This document shows, piece after piece, positions 30,021-39,308 of a stretch of DNA of 64,000 nucleotides. Where the stretch lies: the NCBI RefSeq assembly GCF_021390645.1, contig NZ_JAJEJT010000002.1, forward strand, positions 682,001 to 746,000, in the 5' to 3' direction. The notes under the pieces were generated by a model. That model saw nothing but the letters and a program-made list of their open reading frames with translations, was not told the DNA's origin and did not search any database. The DNA comes from Paraburkholderia flagellata (lineage in GTDB: Bacteria; Pseudomonadota; Gammaproteobacteria; Burkholderiales; Burkholderiaceae). The translations under genes were made by a program, and so were the position numbers. The stretch's first letter is position 1, and every line of letters begins with the position of its first letter.

Positions 30021-30026
30021 TATACT
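30021..30026 (+). promoter_or_regulatory. Possible -10 element of the fdnG operon
   Basis: TATACT lies 32 bases before the fdnG start codon; no good -35 hexamer is visible at the right spacing, so an activator may be needed. GAGG at about 30046-30049 is the ribosome site. Confidence 0.4.
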
Positions 30027-30058
30027 GAAAAAACCCACAACCAAGCCGAGGACGCATC

Positions 30059-33000
30059 ATGCTGCAGATGTCCCGGCGTCAGTTCCTCAAGGTCACGGCA
30101 ACGTCGCTGGCGGGTTCCAGCCTCGCGTTGATGGGTTTCGCACCCGATAACGCGCTTGCCGAGGTCCGACAATACAAACTGGCGCGCACCACTGAAACCC
30201 GCAATACCTGCCCGTACTGCTCGGTCGGTTGCGGGATCCTCATGTACGGTCTCGGCGATGGCGCGAAGAACGCGACCACGAGCATCATCCATATCGAGGG
30301 CGATCCCGATCACCCCGTCAATCGCGGCACGCTGTGCCCGAAGGGCGCGAGCCTGATCGATTTCATTCATAGCGAAAGCCGCCTCAAGTACCCCGAGTAC
30401 CGCGCGGCCGGAACGAACGAGTGGAAACGCATCTCGTGGGACGAGGCGCTCGATCGAGTCGCGAAGCTGCTAAAGGAAGATCGCGACGCGAACTTCGTCG
30501 AGAAAGCCGCCGACGGCAAGACCGTGAACCGCTGGTTGACCACGGGCATGCTGGCGGCATCGGCGGGCAGCAACGAAGTCGGCTATCTCACGCACAAAGT
30601 GGCCCGCAGCATGGGCCTGCTCGCATTCGACAACCAGGCGCGTGTCTGACACGGCCCGACGGTGGCAGGTCTTGCCCCGACGTTTGGCCGTGGAGCGATG
30701 ACGAACCATTGGGTCGACATACGCAACGCGGACGTGATTCTGGTGATGGGCGGCAACGCGGCCGAGGCGCACCCGTGCGGCTTCAAGTGGGTCACGGAGG
30801 CGAAGGCGCACCGCAAGGCGCGGCTCATCGTCGTGGACCCGCGCTTCACGCGCACGGCATCGGTCGCGGACTTCTACGCACCGATCCGCACCGGCACGGA
30901 CATCGCGTTCCTTGGCGCCGTGATCAACTATTTGCTCACGAACGACAAGATCCAGCACGAGTACGTGAAGAACTACACCGACTTCTCGTTCATCGTGCGA
31001 GAAGATTATGCGTTCAACGACGGCATCTTCTCGGGCTACGATCCACAGAAGCATTCGTATGCAGACAAATCGTCGTGGAACTACGAGATCGGCGACGACG
31101 GCTTCGTGAAGACGGACGACACGCTGCAGAATCCGCGCTGCGTGTACCAGTTGCTCAAGCAGCATTATTCGCGCTACTCGGCCGACATGGTCGAGAAGGT
31201 GTGCGGCACGCCGAAGGATAAATTCCTCAAGGTGTGCGAAATGCTCGCGAGCACAGCCGAGCCGGGCCGCGCAGGCACGATCATGTACGCGCTCGGCTGG
31301 ACCCATCACTCGATCGGCTCGCAGATGATCCGCACCGGCGCGATGGTGCAACTGCTGCTCGGCAACATCGGCATAGCAGGTGGCGGCATGAATGCGCTGC
31401 GCGGCCACTCGAACATCCAGGGGCTCACGGACCTCGGGCTGATGTCGAACCTGCTGCCGGGCTATATGACGCTGCCGTTCGAAGCGGAACAGGACTACGA
31501 CGACTACATCAAGAAGCGCGCTTCGCAGCCGATGCGGCCGAACCAGCTCAGCTACTGGCAGCACTATGGCGCATTCTTCGTGAGCTTCATGAAGTCGTGG
31601 TGGGGCGACGCGGCCACGAAGGACAACAACTGGGGTTACGACTGGCTGCCGAAGCTCGACAAGCCTTACGATCTGCTGCAGACGATCGAGTTGATGAATC
31701 AAGGCAAGATCAACGGTTATATCTGCCAGGGCTTCAACGTCATGGCGTCCGCGCCCGACAAGGCCAAGACGCTCTCGGCGCTCAGCAAGCTCAAGTGGCT
31801 CGTGATCATGGACCCGCTCGCCATCGAGACCTCCGAGTTCTGGAAGAAATACGGCGACTTCAACGATGTCGATTCCGCTTCGATCCAGACCGAGGTGTTC
31901 CGTCTGCCGACCACGTGCTTCGCGGAAGAGAACGGCTCGCTCGTGAGTTCGAGCCGCGTGCTGCAGTGGCATTGGCAGGGCGCGGAGCCGCCGGGCGAGG
32001 CGAAGAGCGACCTCGAAATCATGTCGGGCCTTTTCCTGCGCATACGCGCGGCGTACCAGAAGGACGGCGGCAAGCTGCCCGATCCGATCGTCAAGCTCGA
32101 CTGGCCGTATTCGAATCCTGCGAGCCCCACGCCGGAAGAACTCGCGAAGGAATACAACGGGAAGGCGCTCGCCGACCAGACCGATGCGAAGGATCCCACC
32201 AAGGTGCTCGTGAAGAAGGGTGAGCAGCTTGCGGGCTTCGCACAACTGAAAGACGATGGCACGACGTCGAGCGGCTGCTGGATCTTCTGCGGCGCATGGA
32301 CCCAGGCGGGCAACCAGATGGGGCGGCGCGACAACTCGGACCCCACAGGCATCGGCCAGACGCTGAACTGGGCCTGGGCCTGGCCCGTGAACCGGCGCGT
32401 TCTCTACAACCGCGCCTCGTGCGATACGGCGGGCAAGCCCTTCGATCCCACCCGCAAGCTGATCGGCTGGAACGGCAGCGCGTGGACGGGCGCAGACATA
32501 CCCGACTACAAGGTCGACGAAGCGCCAGATCAGGGCATGGGGCCGTTCATCATGAACCCCGAGGGCGTGGCGCGCTTCTTCGCGCGCGACGGCATGAACG
32601 AAGGTCCGTTCCCTGAGCACTACGAACCGTTCGAGAACCCGCTTGGATATAACCCTTTCCACCCGAACAATCCGCTCGCCACGAGCAATCCAGCGGCGCG
32701 CGTGTTCCCCGACGACCGCAAGACGTTCGGGACCGCGCAGCAGTTCCCGCATGTGGCGACCACGTACCGGCTAACCGAGCACTTCCACTTCTGGACGAAA
32801 CACGCCCGGCTGAACGCGATTATTCAGCCGCAGCAGTTCGTCGAGATCGGCGAGGCGCTGGCGAAGGAGGTGGGCGTGGTGGCGGGCGACCGCGTGAAGG
32901 TGTCGAGCAATCGCGGCTATCTGATCGCCGTGGCAGTCGTGACCAAGCGCATCAAGCCGCTCACCATCGAAGGCAAGACCGTGCATACCGTTGGCGTGCC

Positions 33001-33130
33001 GCTGCACTGGGGTTTCAAGGGGCTCACGAAACCGGGTTATCTGACGAATACGCTCACGCCACCCGTGGGCGACGGCAATTCGCAGACGCCCGAGTTCAAG
33101 TCGTTCCTCGTGAAGGTCGAAAAGGCATAG
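30059..33130 (+). CDS. fdnG: Formate dehydrogenase-N alpha subunit, selenocysteine-containing
   Basis: Catalytic subunit oxidising formate to CO2 at a Mo/W bis-pterin centre. The frame is read through an in-frame TGA (30647-30649) as selenocysteine, about residue 197, in the context [24 protein letters not shown], matching E. coli FdnG/FdoG Sec196. This gives 1023 residues, against about 1016 in E. coli. A Tat signal (SRRQFLKV) predicts periplasmic location. CPYCSVGC...LCPKG binds a 4Fe-4S cluster at about 50-95. Molybdopterin-binding segments follow, ending with the dinucleotide-binding domain ([24 protein letters not shown]). A SECIS hairpin directly follows the UGA, and selA, selB and selC lie downstream, so this is not a broken gene. 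Confidence 0.95.
30647..30649 (+). other. In-frame UGA selenocysteine codon of fdnG
   Basis: The codon lies between GTC (Val) and CAC (His). In the family the residue here is Sec or Cys and coordinates molybdenum. The coding pattern continues in the same frame for more than 820 codons after it. Confidence 0.95.
30650..30692 (+). promoter_or_regulatory. SECIS element (bacterial selenocysteine insertion hairpin) in fdnG
   Basis: Immediately 3' of the UGA, a 7-bp lower stem CACGGCC (30650-30656) pairs with GGCCGTG (30686-30692). The upper stem GG-U-GGCA (30661-30667) pairs with TGCC-CC (30673-30678), leaving U30663 bulged. The apical loop is GGUCU (30668-30672). The bulged U and GGUC loop, at this distance from UGA, are the SelB recognition features of the E. 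coli fdhF and fdnG hairpins. Confidence 0.9.
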
Positions 33131-33143
33131 GGGGACGCTAACC

Positions 33144-34082
33144 ATGACATTGCAATCACTCGACATCAAACGCCTTTCGGCCACCACCACGCCGCCGCCC
33201 GGCGTGCGCGAGCCGGTCACGGGCGCGGTCGCAAAGCTCATCGACGTGACCAAGTGCATCGGCTGCAAGGCGTGTCAAACGGCGTGCATGGAGTGGAACG
33301 ATCTGCGCGACGAAATCGGCGTCAATACAGGCGTCTATGACAATCCGCACGATCTCACCGAGCACTCGTGGACCGTCATGCGGTTCTCGGAATGGGAGAA
33401 CCCGGACGGCAACCTCGAATGGCTGATCCGCAAGGACGGCTGCATGCACTGCGAGGACCCGGGCTGCCTGAAGGCATGTCCAGCGCCGGGCGCGATCGTC
33501 CAGTATACGAACGGCATCGTGGATTTCCACGAGGAAAACTGCATTGGCTGCGGCTTTTGCATCGCGGGTTGTCCGTTCAATATTCCGCGCCTCTCGAAGA
33601 AGGACCACCATGTATACAAATGCACGCTCTGCTCGGACCGCGTGGCAGTGGGGCAGGAACCCGCCTGCGTAAAGACCTGCCCGACGGGCGCGATCGTGTT
33701 CGGCACCAAGGAAGACATGAAGCAGCACGCGGCCGAGCGCATCGTGGACCTCAAGGAGCGAGGCTTCCAGAACGCGGGGCTTTACGATCCGCAAGGCGTG
33801 GGCGGCACGCACGTCATGTACGTGCTGCATCACGCGGACCAGCCCTCGCTCTATCACGGCCTGCCTGACAACCCGCGCATCAGCCCGATGGTGCGGCTCT
33901 GGAAGGGCGCCGCCAAGCCAATCGCGCTTGGCATCATGGCGCTCACGGCGCTGGCGGGTTTCTTCCACTACACGCGGGTCGGCCCGAACGAAGTGACGGA
34001 AGAAGATGAAATTGCCGCGCGCGACGAGGCGCGGCGCATGCGTGGCGAACCACCCGAGGAGCGCAACGATGAAAGACGATGA
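33144..34082 (+). CDS. fdnH: Formate dehydrogenase-N beta (iron-sulphur) subunit
   Basis: 312-residue electron-transfer subunit carrying four 4Fe-4S clusters. The cysteine blocks are [42 protein letters not shown] and CTLCSDRV...[13 protein letters not shown]-terminal hydrophobic helix (about 255-280, [20 protein letters not shown]) anchors it to the membrane with the mass on the periplasmic side, as in FdnH. It passes electrons from FdnG to the cytochrome b subunit. It starts 13 bases after fdnG and overlaps fdnI by 14 bases. Confidence 0.95.
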   Translation: MTLQSLDIKRLSATTTPPPGVREPVTGAVAKLIDVTKCIGCKACQTACMEWNDLRDEIGVNTGVYDNPHDLTEHSWTVMRFSEWENPDGNLEWLIRKDGCMHCEDPGCLKACPAPGAIVQYTNGIVDFHEENCIGCGFCIAGCPFNIPRLSKKDHHVYKCTLCSDRVAVGQEPACVKTCPTGAIVFGTKEDMKQHAAERIVDLKERGFQNAGLYDPQGVGGTHVMYVLHHADQPSLYHGLPDNPRISPMVRLWKGAAKPIALGIMALTALAGFFHYTRVGPNEVTEEDEIAARDEARRMRGEPPEERNDERR

Positions 34083-34695
34083 ACCGCAACTGATCGAGCG
34101 CTACACGCCCAACGAGCGAAGCAACCACTGGATCACCGCGATCAGTTTCATCCTGCTCGCGCTCTCGGGCCTCGCAATGTTTCATCCGGCCATGTCGTGG
34201 CTTTATGCGGTGCTCGGCGGCGGTCAGTGGACGCGCATTTTGCATCCGTTCATCGGCGTCGTGATGTTCGTGTCGTTCCTGATCCTTGCGTTGCGCTTCT
34301 GGCATCACAATTATCTGGACAAAGACGACATCCAGTGGATGAAACAGATGGGTGACGTGCTCAATAACCGCGAGGACAGGCTGCCCGAGATCGGCCGCTA
34401 CAATGCGGGCCAGAAGCTGTTATTCTTTGCGATGGTGGTTTGCCTCGTGCTGTTGCTCTTGAGCGGCATTGTGATCTGGCGGCGATATTTCTCGGTCTAT
34501 TTCCCGATCGAGATTATTCGGCTCTCGTCGTTGGTGCATGCGATCGCGGCGTTCGTGCTGATATGCGGCATCATCATCCATATTTATGCAGCGCTGTGGG
34601 TGAAGGGGTCGATCGGCGCCATGACGCGCGGTTACGTCACCTGGGGCTGGGCAAGAAAGCATCATCCGCGCTGGTTCCGCGAGAGCATCAAGTAA
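34069..34695 (+). CDS. fdnI: Formate dehydrogenase-N gamma subunit, cytochrome b556
   Basis: 208-residue inner-membrane di-haem cytochrome b that hands electrons from FdnH to quinone. Four hydrophobic helices lie at about 20-42, 57-78, 113-132 and 148-170. His in [28 protein letters not shown] and [11 protein letters not shown] sit where the two haem b and quinone ligands are expected. ATG at 34069 follows CGAGGAG inside the end of fdnH, and length matches E. coli FdnI (217). A strong terminator follows, before fdhE. Confidence 0.94.
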   Translation: MKDDEPQLIERYTPNERSNHWITAISFILLALSGLAMFHPAMSWLYAVLGGGQWTRILHPFIGVVMFVSFLILALRFWHHNYLDKDDIQWMKQMGDVLNNREDRLPEIGRYNAGQKLLFFAMVVCLVLLLLSGIVIWRRYFSVYFPIEIIRLSSLVHAIAAFVLICGIIIHIYAALWVKGSIGAMTRGYVTWGWARKHHPRWFRESIK

Positions 34696-34745
34696 CGCAC
34701 AGGCTGCGCGCCGCCTGCCTTAAAGGCAGTGGCGGCGCGAGCGGC

Positions 34746-34787
34746 AAACCGCCGGCGCCCGCAAGGGCACGGCGGTTTTTTCTTTTT
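34746..34787 (+). terminator. Intrinsic terminator between fdnI and fdhE
   Basis: An AAACCGCC...GGCGGTTT stem, with inner GCCC/GGGC pairs closed by a GCAA tetraloop, ends in TTTTTTCTTTTT. It would separate the structural genes from the assembly and selenium genes, so fdhE-selA-selB-selC may be expressed at lower level by read-through or from a separate promoter. Confidence 0.85.
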
Positions 34788-34812
34788 GAAGCCGTTCTGG
34801 AGCAGACCCGTC

Positions 34813-35745
34813 GTGACGCAACGCATTCTCGACCCGCAGCAAATTGAGTCGCTCGATCCTTCGGCCATTCCGCGCATCCGTTTGCCCGAGCGCTTCGCCT
34901 TTTTCAGCACGCGCGCCGTGCGCCTGCGGCATCTCTCGGACCACAATCCTATTGGCGGCTACGTGCGCTTGATGGCGGCGCTCGTCGATGCGCAGCAGGA
35001 GGCGCTTGAACATTGCAGCGCGTCCATGCCTTCGCGCGAAGCCATCGCAAACGCGCAGCATCATTGCATGCCGATACTTCCGGCGCTTTCTGGCGAGCGT
35101 GATCCGCAATGGCGCGCCGTGCTATACCGTCTCGCCGATCGTGTTGAAGCCGCGGGTGTGGTCGCGTCTGCGCTCGCGAAAGTGCTCGACGAGCTGCGCG
35201 CCATGGACGAAGGACAACTCGAAGCCCAGGCCGACGCGATCCTCGCGCAGCGCTACACCGAAATCGCACCCGCCACCGCGCCGTTCATCATGGCCGCGCT
35301 GCAGGTGGTGTGGACCGACCTCGCAAGCCGCATCGACGTGCGGGACATTCCCTATGTCGACGCACCGGGCGTATGCCCCGTTTGCGGATCGCCGCCCGTT
35401 GCCAGCATCGTGCGCATTGGCGGCGCGTATCAGGGCTATCGGTATACGCAATGCGCCCTGTGCGGCACCGAAGCGCACGTGGTGCGCGTGAAGTGCACGA
35501 ACTGCGATTCGACCAAGGGCATTGCGTATCACGGCATCGAAGGCGGCAATGCCGCGCTCAAAGCCGAATCGTGCGACGAGTGCCATACGTACCGCAAGAT
35601 CGGCTATCAGGAGAAGGATCTCGACTTCGAGCCGCTCGCCGACGACCTCGCGAGCCTCACGCTCGATCTGCTGATGAGCGACGCGGGTTACCGTCGCGCG
35701 AGCCCGAACCCGTTGCTATGGCCCGAAGTGCCTGGCGACCAGTAA
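34813..35745 (+). CDS. fdhE: Formate dehydrogenase accessory protein FdhE
   Basis: 310-residue cytosolic rubredoxin-like protein needed to activate Tat-exported respiratory formate dehydrogenases. Four CxxC pairs (CPVCG, CALCG, CTNC, CDEC) at about 193-265 form the two metal sites, with IPYVDAPGVCPVCGSPPVAS typical of FdhE. GTG at 34813 was chosen as start because it gives the 309-310 residue family length; the frame extends upstream only through the terminator. It sits 15 bases before selA. Confidence 0.92.
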   Translation: MTQRILDPQQIESLDPSAIPRIRLPERFAFFSTRAVRLRHLSDHNPIGGYVRLMAALVDAQQEALEHCSASMPSREAIANAQHHCMPILPALSGERDPQWRAVLYRLADRVEAAGVVASALAKVLDELRAMDEGQLEAQADAILAQRYTEIAPATAPFIMAALQVVWTDLASRIDVRDIPYVDAPGVCPVCGSPPVASIVRIGGAYQGYRYTQCALCGTEAHVVRVKCTNCDSTKGIAYHGIEGGNAALKAESCDECHTYRKIGYQEKDLDFEPLADDLASLTLDLLMSDAGYRRASPNPLLWPEVPGDQ

Positions 35746-35760
35746 GGAGTCGAGCACGCC

Positions 35761-37227
35761 ATGAGTGAAACCGTGGGACAAGCAGCGGAACACGATGCGC
35801 GCACCCTCAACGCGTTGCTCGCAACCATGCCCGCGGTCGAGCGGGTGATTGCCTCGGACGAAGCGCAGCCGTTGATTGCGCAATACGGGCGCACCCAGGT
35901 GCTGGGCGCGATACGCGCCACGCAGGACGCCTGGCGTGGTGATGCGCGAGCCGGCGTATTGGTGCACGACCACAAGGATGCCGAACCATTTTCTCTCGAG
36001 CGCGTGATTGCGGCCACCGCGCGACGGTTGGCCGAACGCACGCAAAGCCGCCTGCGTCCGGTCTTCAATCTCACGGGCACGGTGCTCCACACGAATCTCG
36101 GCCGCGCACTGCTCCCCGATCAGGCCGTAGAAGCCGTGGTCCAGGCGCTCACGCAACCCGCGAACCTCGAATTCGATCTCGTGAGCGGCAAACGCGGCGA
36201 CCGCGACGATCTGATCGACTCACTGATCTGTGAACTGACGGGCGCTGAAGCCGCGACCGTTGTCAACAACAACGCGGCAGCAGTGCTGTTGCTGTTGAGC
36301 GCACTCGCCAATCGCAAGGAGGTCGTCGTTTCGCGCGGCGAACTGGTCGAGATCGGCGGGGCGTTTCGCATTCCCGACATCATGAGCCGGGCGGGCGCCC
36401 GCTTGCGCGAGATAGGCACGACGAACCGGACGCATCTAAAGGACTACGAAGCGGCGATCAACGCGCGCACTGCGCTGCTGATGAAAGTGCATTGCAGTAA
36501 CTACGCGATCAGCGGCTTTACGAAAAGCGTCGAACTCGATGAACTCGCGCCGTTGGCACGTCAGCACGGCCTGCCGGTCGCAGTCGACCTGGGCAGCGGG
36601 ACGCTCGTCGACCTCGCGCAGTGGGGCTTGCCCGCCGAGCCCACAGTGCGCGCGACCGTTGAAGCGGGCGCGGACCTCGTGACCTTCAGCGGCGACAAGC
36701 TGCTGGGCGGCCCGCAGGCGGGGCTGATCGTCGGAAGCAAGGCGCTCATTGCGAAGATCAAGAAGCACCCACTCAAGCGTGCGCTGCGCGTGGGCAAGCT
36801 CACGCTTGCAGCGCTCGAACCGGTTTTGAGGCTCTATCAGGCGCCTGAATTCTTGCAGGAGCGGCTGACTACGTTGCGCCTTCTCACACGGCCCGCCACG
36901 CATATGCAGGAGGCCGCGCAGCGCGCGCTACCCGCGTTGCAGCGCGCGGTTGGCGACGCGTATGCCGCGAGCGTCGAGCCGATGTTCAGCCAGATCGGCA
37001 GCGGCGCGTTGCCCGTGGACGTGCTGCCGAGCAGCGGGCTCGTCGTGCGCCATGCAGGCAAGGGCGGCAGCGGCCGCGCGCTGCTCAAGCTCGAACGTGC
37101 CTTGCGCGAACTGCCGCGGCCCGTGATCGGCCGCATTGCCGACGACGCGCTGCGCCTCGACCTGCGCTGCCTCGAACCCGGGGCCGAAGCGGCGTTCGCT
37201 GCGCAACTCGCGGAGCTGCACCTGTGA
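35761..37227 (+). CDS. selA: L-seryl-tRNA(Sec) selenium transferase SelA
   Basis: PLP enzyme that replaces the serine hydroxyl on Ser-tRNA(Sec) with selenium from selenophosphate, giving Sec-tRNA(Sec). 488 residues; the N-terminal domain binds tRNA(Sec). [20 protein letters not shown] and [18 protein letters not shown] are family blocks, and the PLP lysine is Lys313 in [13 protein letters not shown] (Lys295 in E. coli). SelA works as a homodecamer. It overlaps selB by four bases (GTGA). The selenophosphate donor gene selD is not in the window. Confidence 0.96.
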   Translation: MSETVGQAAEHDARTLNALLATMPAVERVIASDEAQPLIAQYGRTQVLGAIRATQDAWRGDARAGVLVHDHKDAEPFSLERVIAATARRLAERTQSRLRPVFNLTGTVLHTNLGRALLPDQAVEAVVQALTQPANLEFDLVSGKRGDRDDLIDSLICELTGAEAATVVNNNAAAVLLLLSALANRKEVVVSRGELVEIGGAFRIPDIMSRAGARLREIGTTNRTHLKDYEAAINARTALLMKVHCSNYAISGFTKSVELDELAPLARQHGLPVAVDLGSGTLVDLAQWGLPAEPTVRATVEAGADLVTFSGDKLLGGPQAGLIVGSKALIAKIKKHPLKRALRVGKLTLAALEPVLRLYQAPEFLQERLTTLRLLTRPATHMQEAAQRALPALQRAVGDAYAASVEPMFSQIGSGALPVDVLPSSGLVVRHAGKGGSGRALLKLERALRELPRPVIGRIADDALRLDLRCLEPGAEAAFAAQLAELHL

Positions 37228-39152
37228 TCGTCGGCACGGCGGGGCACATCGACCATGGCAAAACCACGCTGGTTCGTGCGTTGACCGGCGTAGACACCGA
37301 CCGCCTGAAAGAAGAGAAGGCGCGCGGCATTTCGATCGAACTGGGTTACGCGTACCTGCCGCTAGCCAACGGCGACGTGCTTGGCTTCATCGACGTGCCC
37401 GGCCACGAAAAGCTCGTGCATACGATGGCGGCGGGTGCGTGCGGTATCGACTTCGCCTTGCTCGTGATTGCCGCCGACGACGGCGTGATGCCGCAAACGC
37501 GCGAGCACCTCGCCATTCTGCAATTGCTAGGCGTTCAGCACGGCGCCATTGCGCTGACGAGGACGGATCGCGTGGATGCGGCGCGGCGCGACGCCGTGCG
37601 CGCCGAAATCGACGCATGGCTCGCTAGCACGATGCTTGCGGACGCACCGATCTTCGAGACGAACGCAACGCAGCCAGATGACAAAGGCGTGGCGCGCCTC
37701 GACGCCTGGTTGCGCGAGCGCGCGGGTACATGGCGGGCGCGACGAGACGATGGCCTCTTTCGCCTCGCAGTGGATCGCGTTTTTACGCTGACGGGCCAAG
37801 GGACGGTGGTCACGGGCACGGTATTCGCCGGGCGTGTACGAGCCGGCGATGCGCTCGTGCTCGCACCAGCCGGCACGCCCGTGCGTGTGCGCGGCCTGCA
37901 TGCGCAGAATCGCGCGGTACAGGCCGGCGACGCGGGCCACGCCGGCCAGCGTTGCGCGCTGAATCTCGCGGGCATCGACAAGGAACAGATTGCACGCGGC
38001 GACTGGATCGTCGATGCGCGGCTGGGCGAGCCTGCCATGCGTCTCGACGTCGAACTGCAGTTGCTCGACGACGCAGACATCACGTTGCAGCACTGGTCGC
38101 CGCTTCATGTGCATCTGGGCACGACGCATCGTGTTGCGAACGTCGCACTGCTCGAAGGCGAAACGCTCGCACCCGGCGAGACCGCTCGTGTGCAACTTGT
38201 TTTCGACGCGCCGTTGCACGCGTTGCCGGGAGACCGATTTATTGTTCGCAACGCGCAGGCAAATCACACCGTCGGTGGCGGGCGTGTGCTCGATCCGTTC
38301 GGCCCATCGCGGCGGCGCAGAACGGCTGAGCGACGCGCATGGCTCGACGCGTTGCGCACGTGGCTCGACGAAGCAAACCTTGCGCCGCTGATCGAAGAAG
38401 CGCCGTGCGGCATTGCGCGCGCAACGTTGGTCCAGTTGACCGGTTACGACGATGCCGCGCTGGCAATGCCCGCCGACGCGATTTCAATCGCACCGCAAGG
38501 GCGCGACGACGAAGGCGCGATGATCGCACACGCGCACTGGACGAGGCTCACCGAGCGCATTGTCGAAGCGCTCGGCGAGTTTCATGTACGCTCGCCTGAC
38601 GAGCAGGGGCCGGACGCGGCGCGTTTGCGGCGCATGGCGGCGCCGCTCGTGAGCGATGCGGTGTGGCGCGCCGCGATTGAAGCGCTCGAACGTGAGGGGC
38701 GCGTGGCGCGCAGCGGCCCGTGGCTGCATTTGCCCTCGCACGCGGTGACGCTCGATGCCGACGACGAAGCGCTCGCGGCGCGCCTCATGCCGCTGCTTGC
38801 GCAAGGGCGCTTCGATCCGCCGTGGGTGCGGGATCTCGCGCGCGAGACGCGGCAGCCGGAAGATAAGGTGCGTGCGTTGCTGCGCAAGCTCGCGCGCCTC
38901 GGTATGGTGTATCAGGTCGTGCGCGATCTCTTTTACGATCGAGACGTGGTGCAGATGCTCGCTCGCACCGTTGCACAGATTGCCGCGGAGCAGGGCGGCA
39001 CCGTCAATGCCGCGGCGTTTCGCGACGCCACGGCATTGGGCCGCAAACGGGCGATTCAGATTCTGGAGTACTTCGATCGCGTTGGATATACTCGCTTTCA
39101 GCGCGATACGCATCTATTACGGCGCGATAGCCGGATGCGCGAATGGTTGTAG
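37224..39152 (+). CDS. selB: Selenocysteine-specific elongation factor SelB
   Basis: 642-residue GTPase that delivers Sec-tRNA(Sec) to ribosomes paused at UGA beside a SECIS hairpin. The EF-Tu-like G domain has [12 protein letters not shown] (P loop, residues 4-15), [11 protein letters not shown] (switch I) and DVPGHEK (G3); G4 is TRTD, as in other SelB proteins. Beta-barrel domains follow to about 340, then the winged-helix repeats (about 380-640) whose last two bind SECIS RNA. GTG at 37224 overlaps the selA stop. selC begins 54 bases after its stop on the same strand. Confidence 0.96.
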   Translation: MIVGTAGHIDHGKTTLVRALTGVDTDRLKEEKARGISIELGYAYLPLANGDVLGFIDVPGHEKLVHTMAAGACGIDFALLVIAADDGVMPQTREHLAILQLLGVQHGAIALTRTDRVDAARRDAVRAEIDAWLASTMLADAPIFETNATQPDDKGVARLDAWLRERAGTWRARRDDGLFRLAVDRVFTLTGQGTVVTGTVFAGRVRAGDALVLAPAGTPVRVRGLHAQNRAVQAGDAGHAGQRCALNLAGIDKEQIARGDWIVDARLGEPAMRLDVELQLLDDADITLQHWSPLHVHLGTTHRVANVALLEGETLAPGETARVQLVFDAPLHALPGDRFIVRNAQANHTVGGGRVLDPFGPSRRRRTAERRAWLDALRTWLDEANLAPLIEEAPCGIARATLVQLTGYDDAALAMPADAISIAPQGRDDEGAMIAHAHWTRLTERIVEALGEFHVRSPDEQGPDAARLRRMAAPLVSDAVWRAAIEALEREGRVARSGPWLHLPSHAVTLDADDEALAARLMPLLAQGRFDPPWVRDLARETRQPEDKVRALLRKLARLGMVYQVVRDLFYDRDVVQMLARTVAQIAAEQGGTVNAAAFRDATALGRKRAIQILEYFDRVGYTRFQRDTHLLRRDSRMREWL

Positions 39153-39206
39153 GCACATCGATGTATGCTTGCGATTGCGGTTGCCGTTGCGGTTGAGTTC
39201 GACGAA

Positions 39207-39299
39207 GGAAGGCATTCGTATCCGGTGGTACGGCCGGGCTTCAAACCCGGTTGGGGGCGTCAGCCGCTCCCGGGTCAGTTCGACTCTGGCTGCCTTCCG
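39207..39299 (+). tRNA. selC: tRNA-Sec (anticodon UCA)
   Basis: Selenocysteine tRNA reading UGA. An 8-bp acceptor stem (GGAAGGCA with TGCCTTCC) is followed by discriminator G39299, a 6-bp D stem (CGTATC/GGTACG) and a 5-bp anticodon stem CCGGG/CCCGG with loop CTTCAAA and anticodon TCA at 39241-39243. A long variable arm (GGGGGCG/CGCTCCC) and a T arm GTCAG-TTCGACT-CTGGC follow. The long acceptor stem, 6-bp D stem and long variable arm are specific to tRNA-Sec. CCA is not fully encoded (CCG follows). It lies just after selB, and 10 bases from the end of the opposing permease gene. Confidence 0.97.
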
Positions 39300-39308
39300 C
39301 CGTTTCCG

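Noticed and set aside
30059..33130. fdnG could be called as two genes or a pseudogene split at 30649
   Set aside because: The stop is UGA at the family's known Sec position, followed by a SECIS hairpin and with selA, selB and selC downstream; coding continues in frame for 820 codons.
39207..39302. selC as an attachment site with an integrated element
   Set aside because: No integrase, direct repeat of the tRNA 3' end or foreign-looking block was seen downstream within the window.
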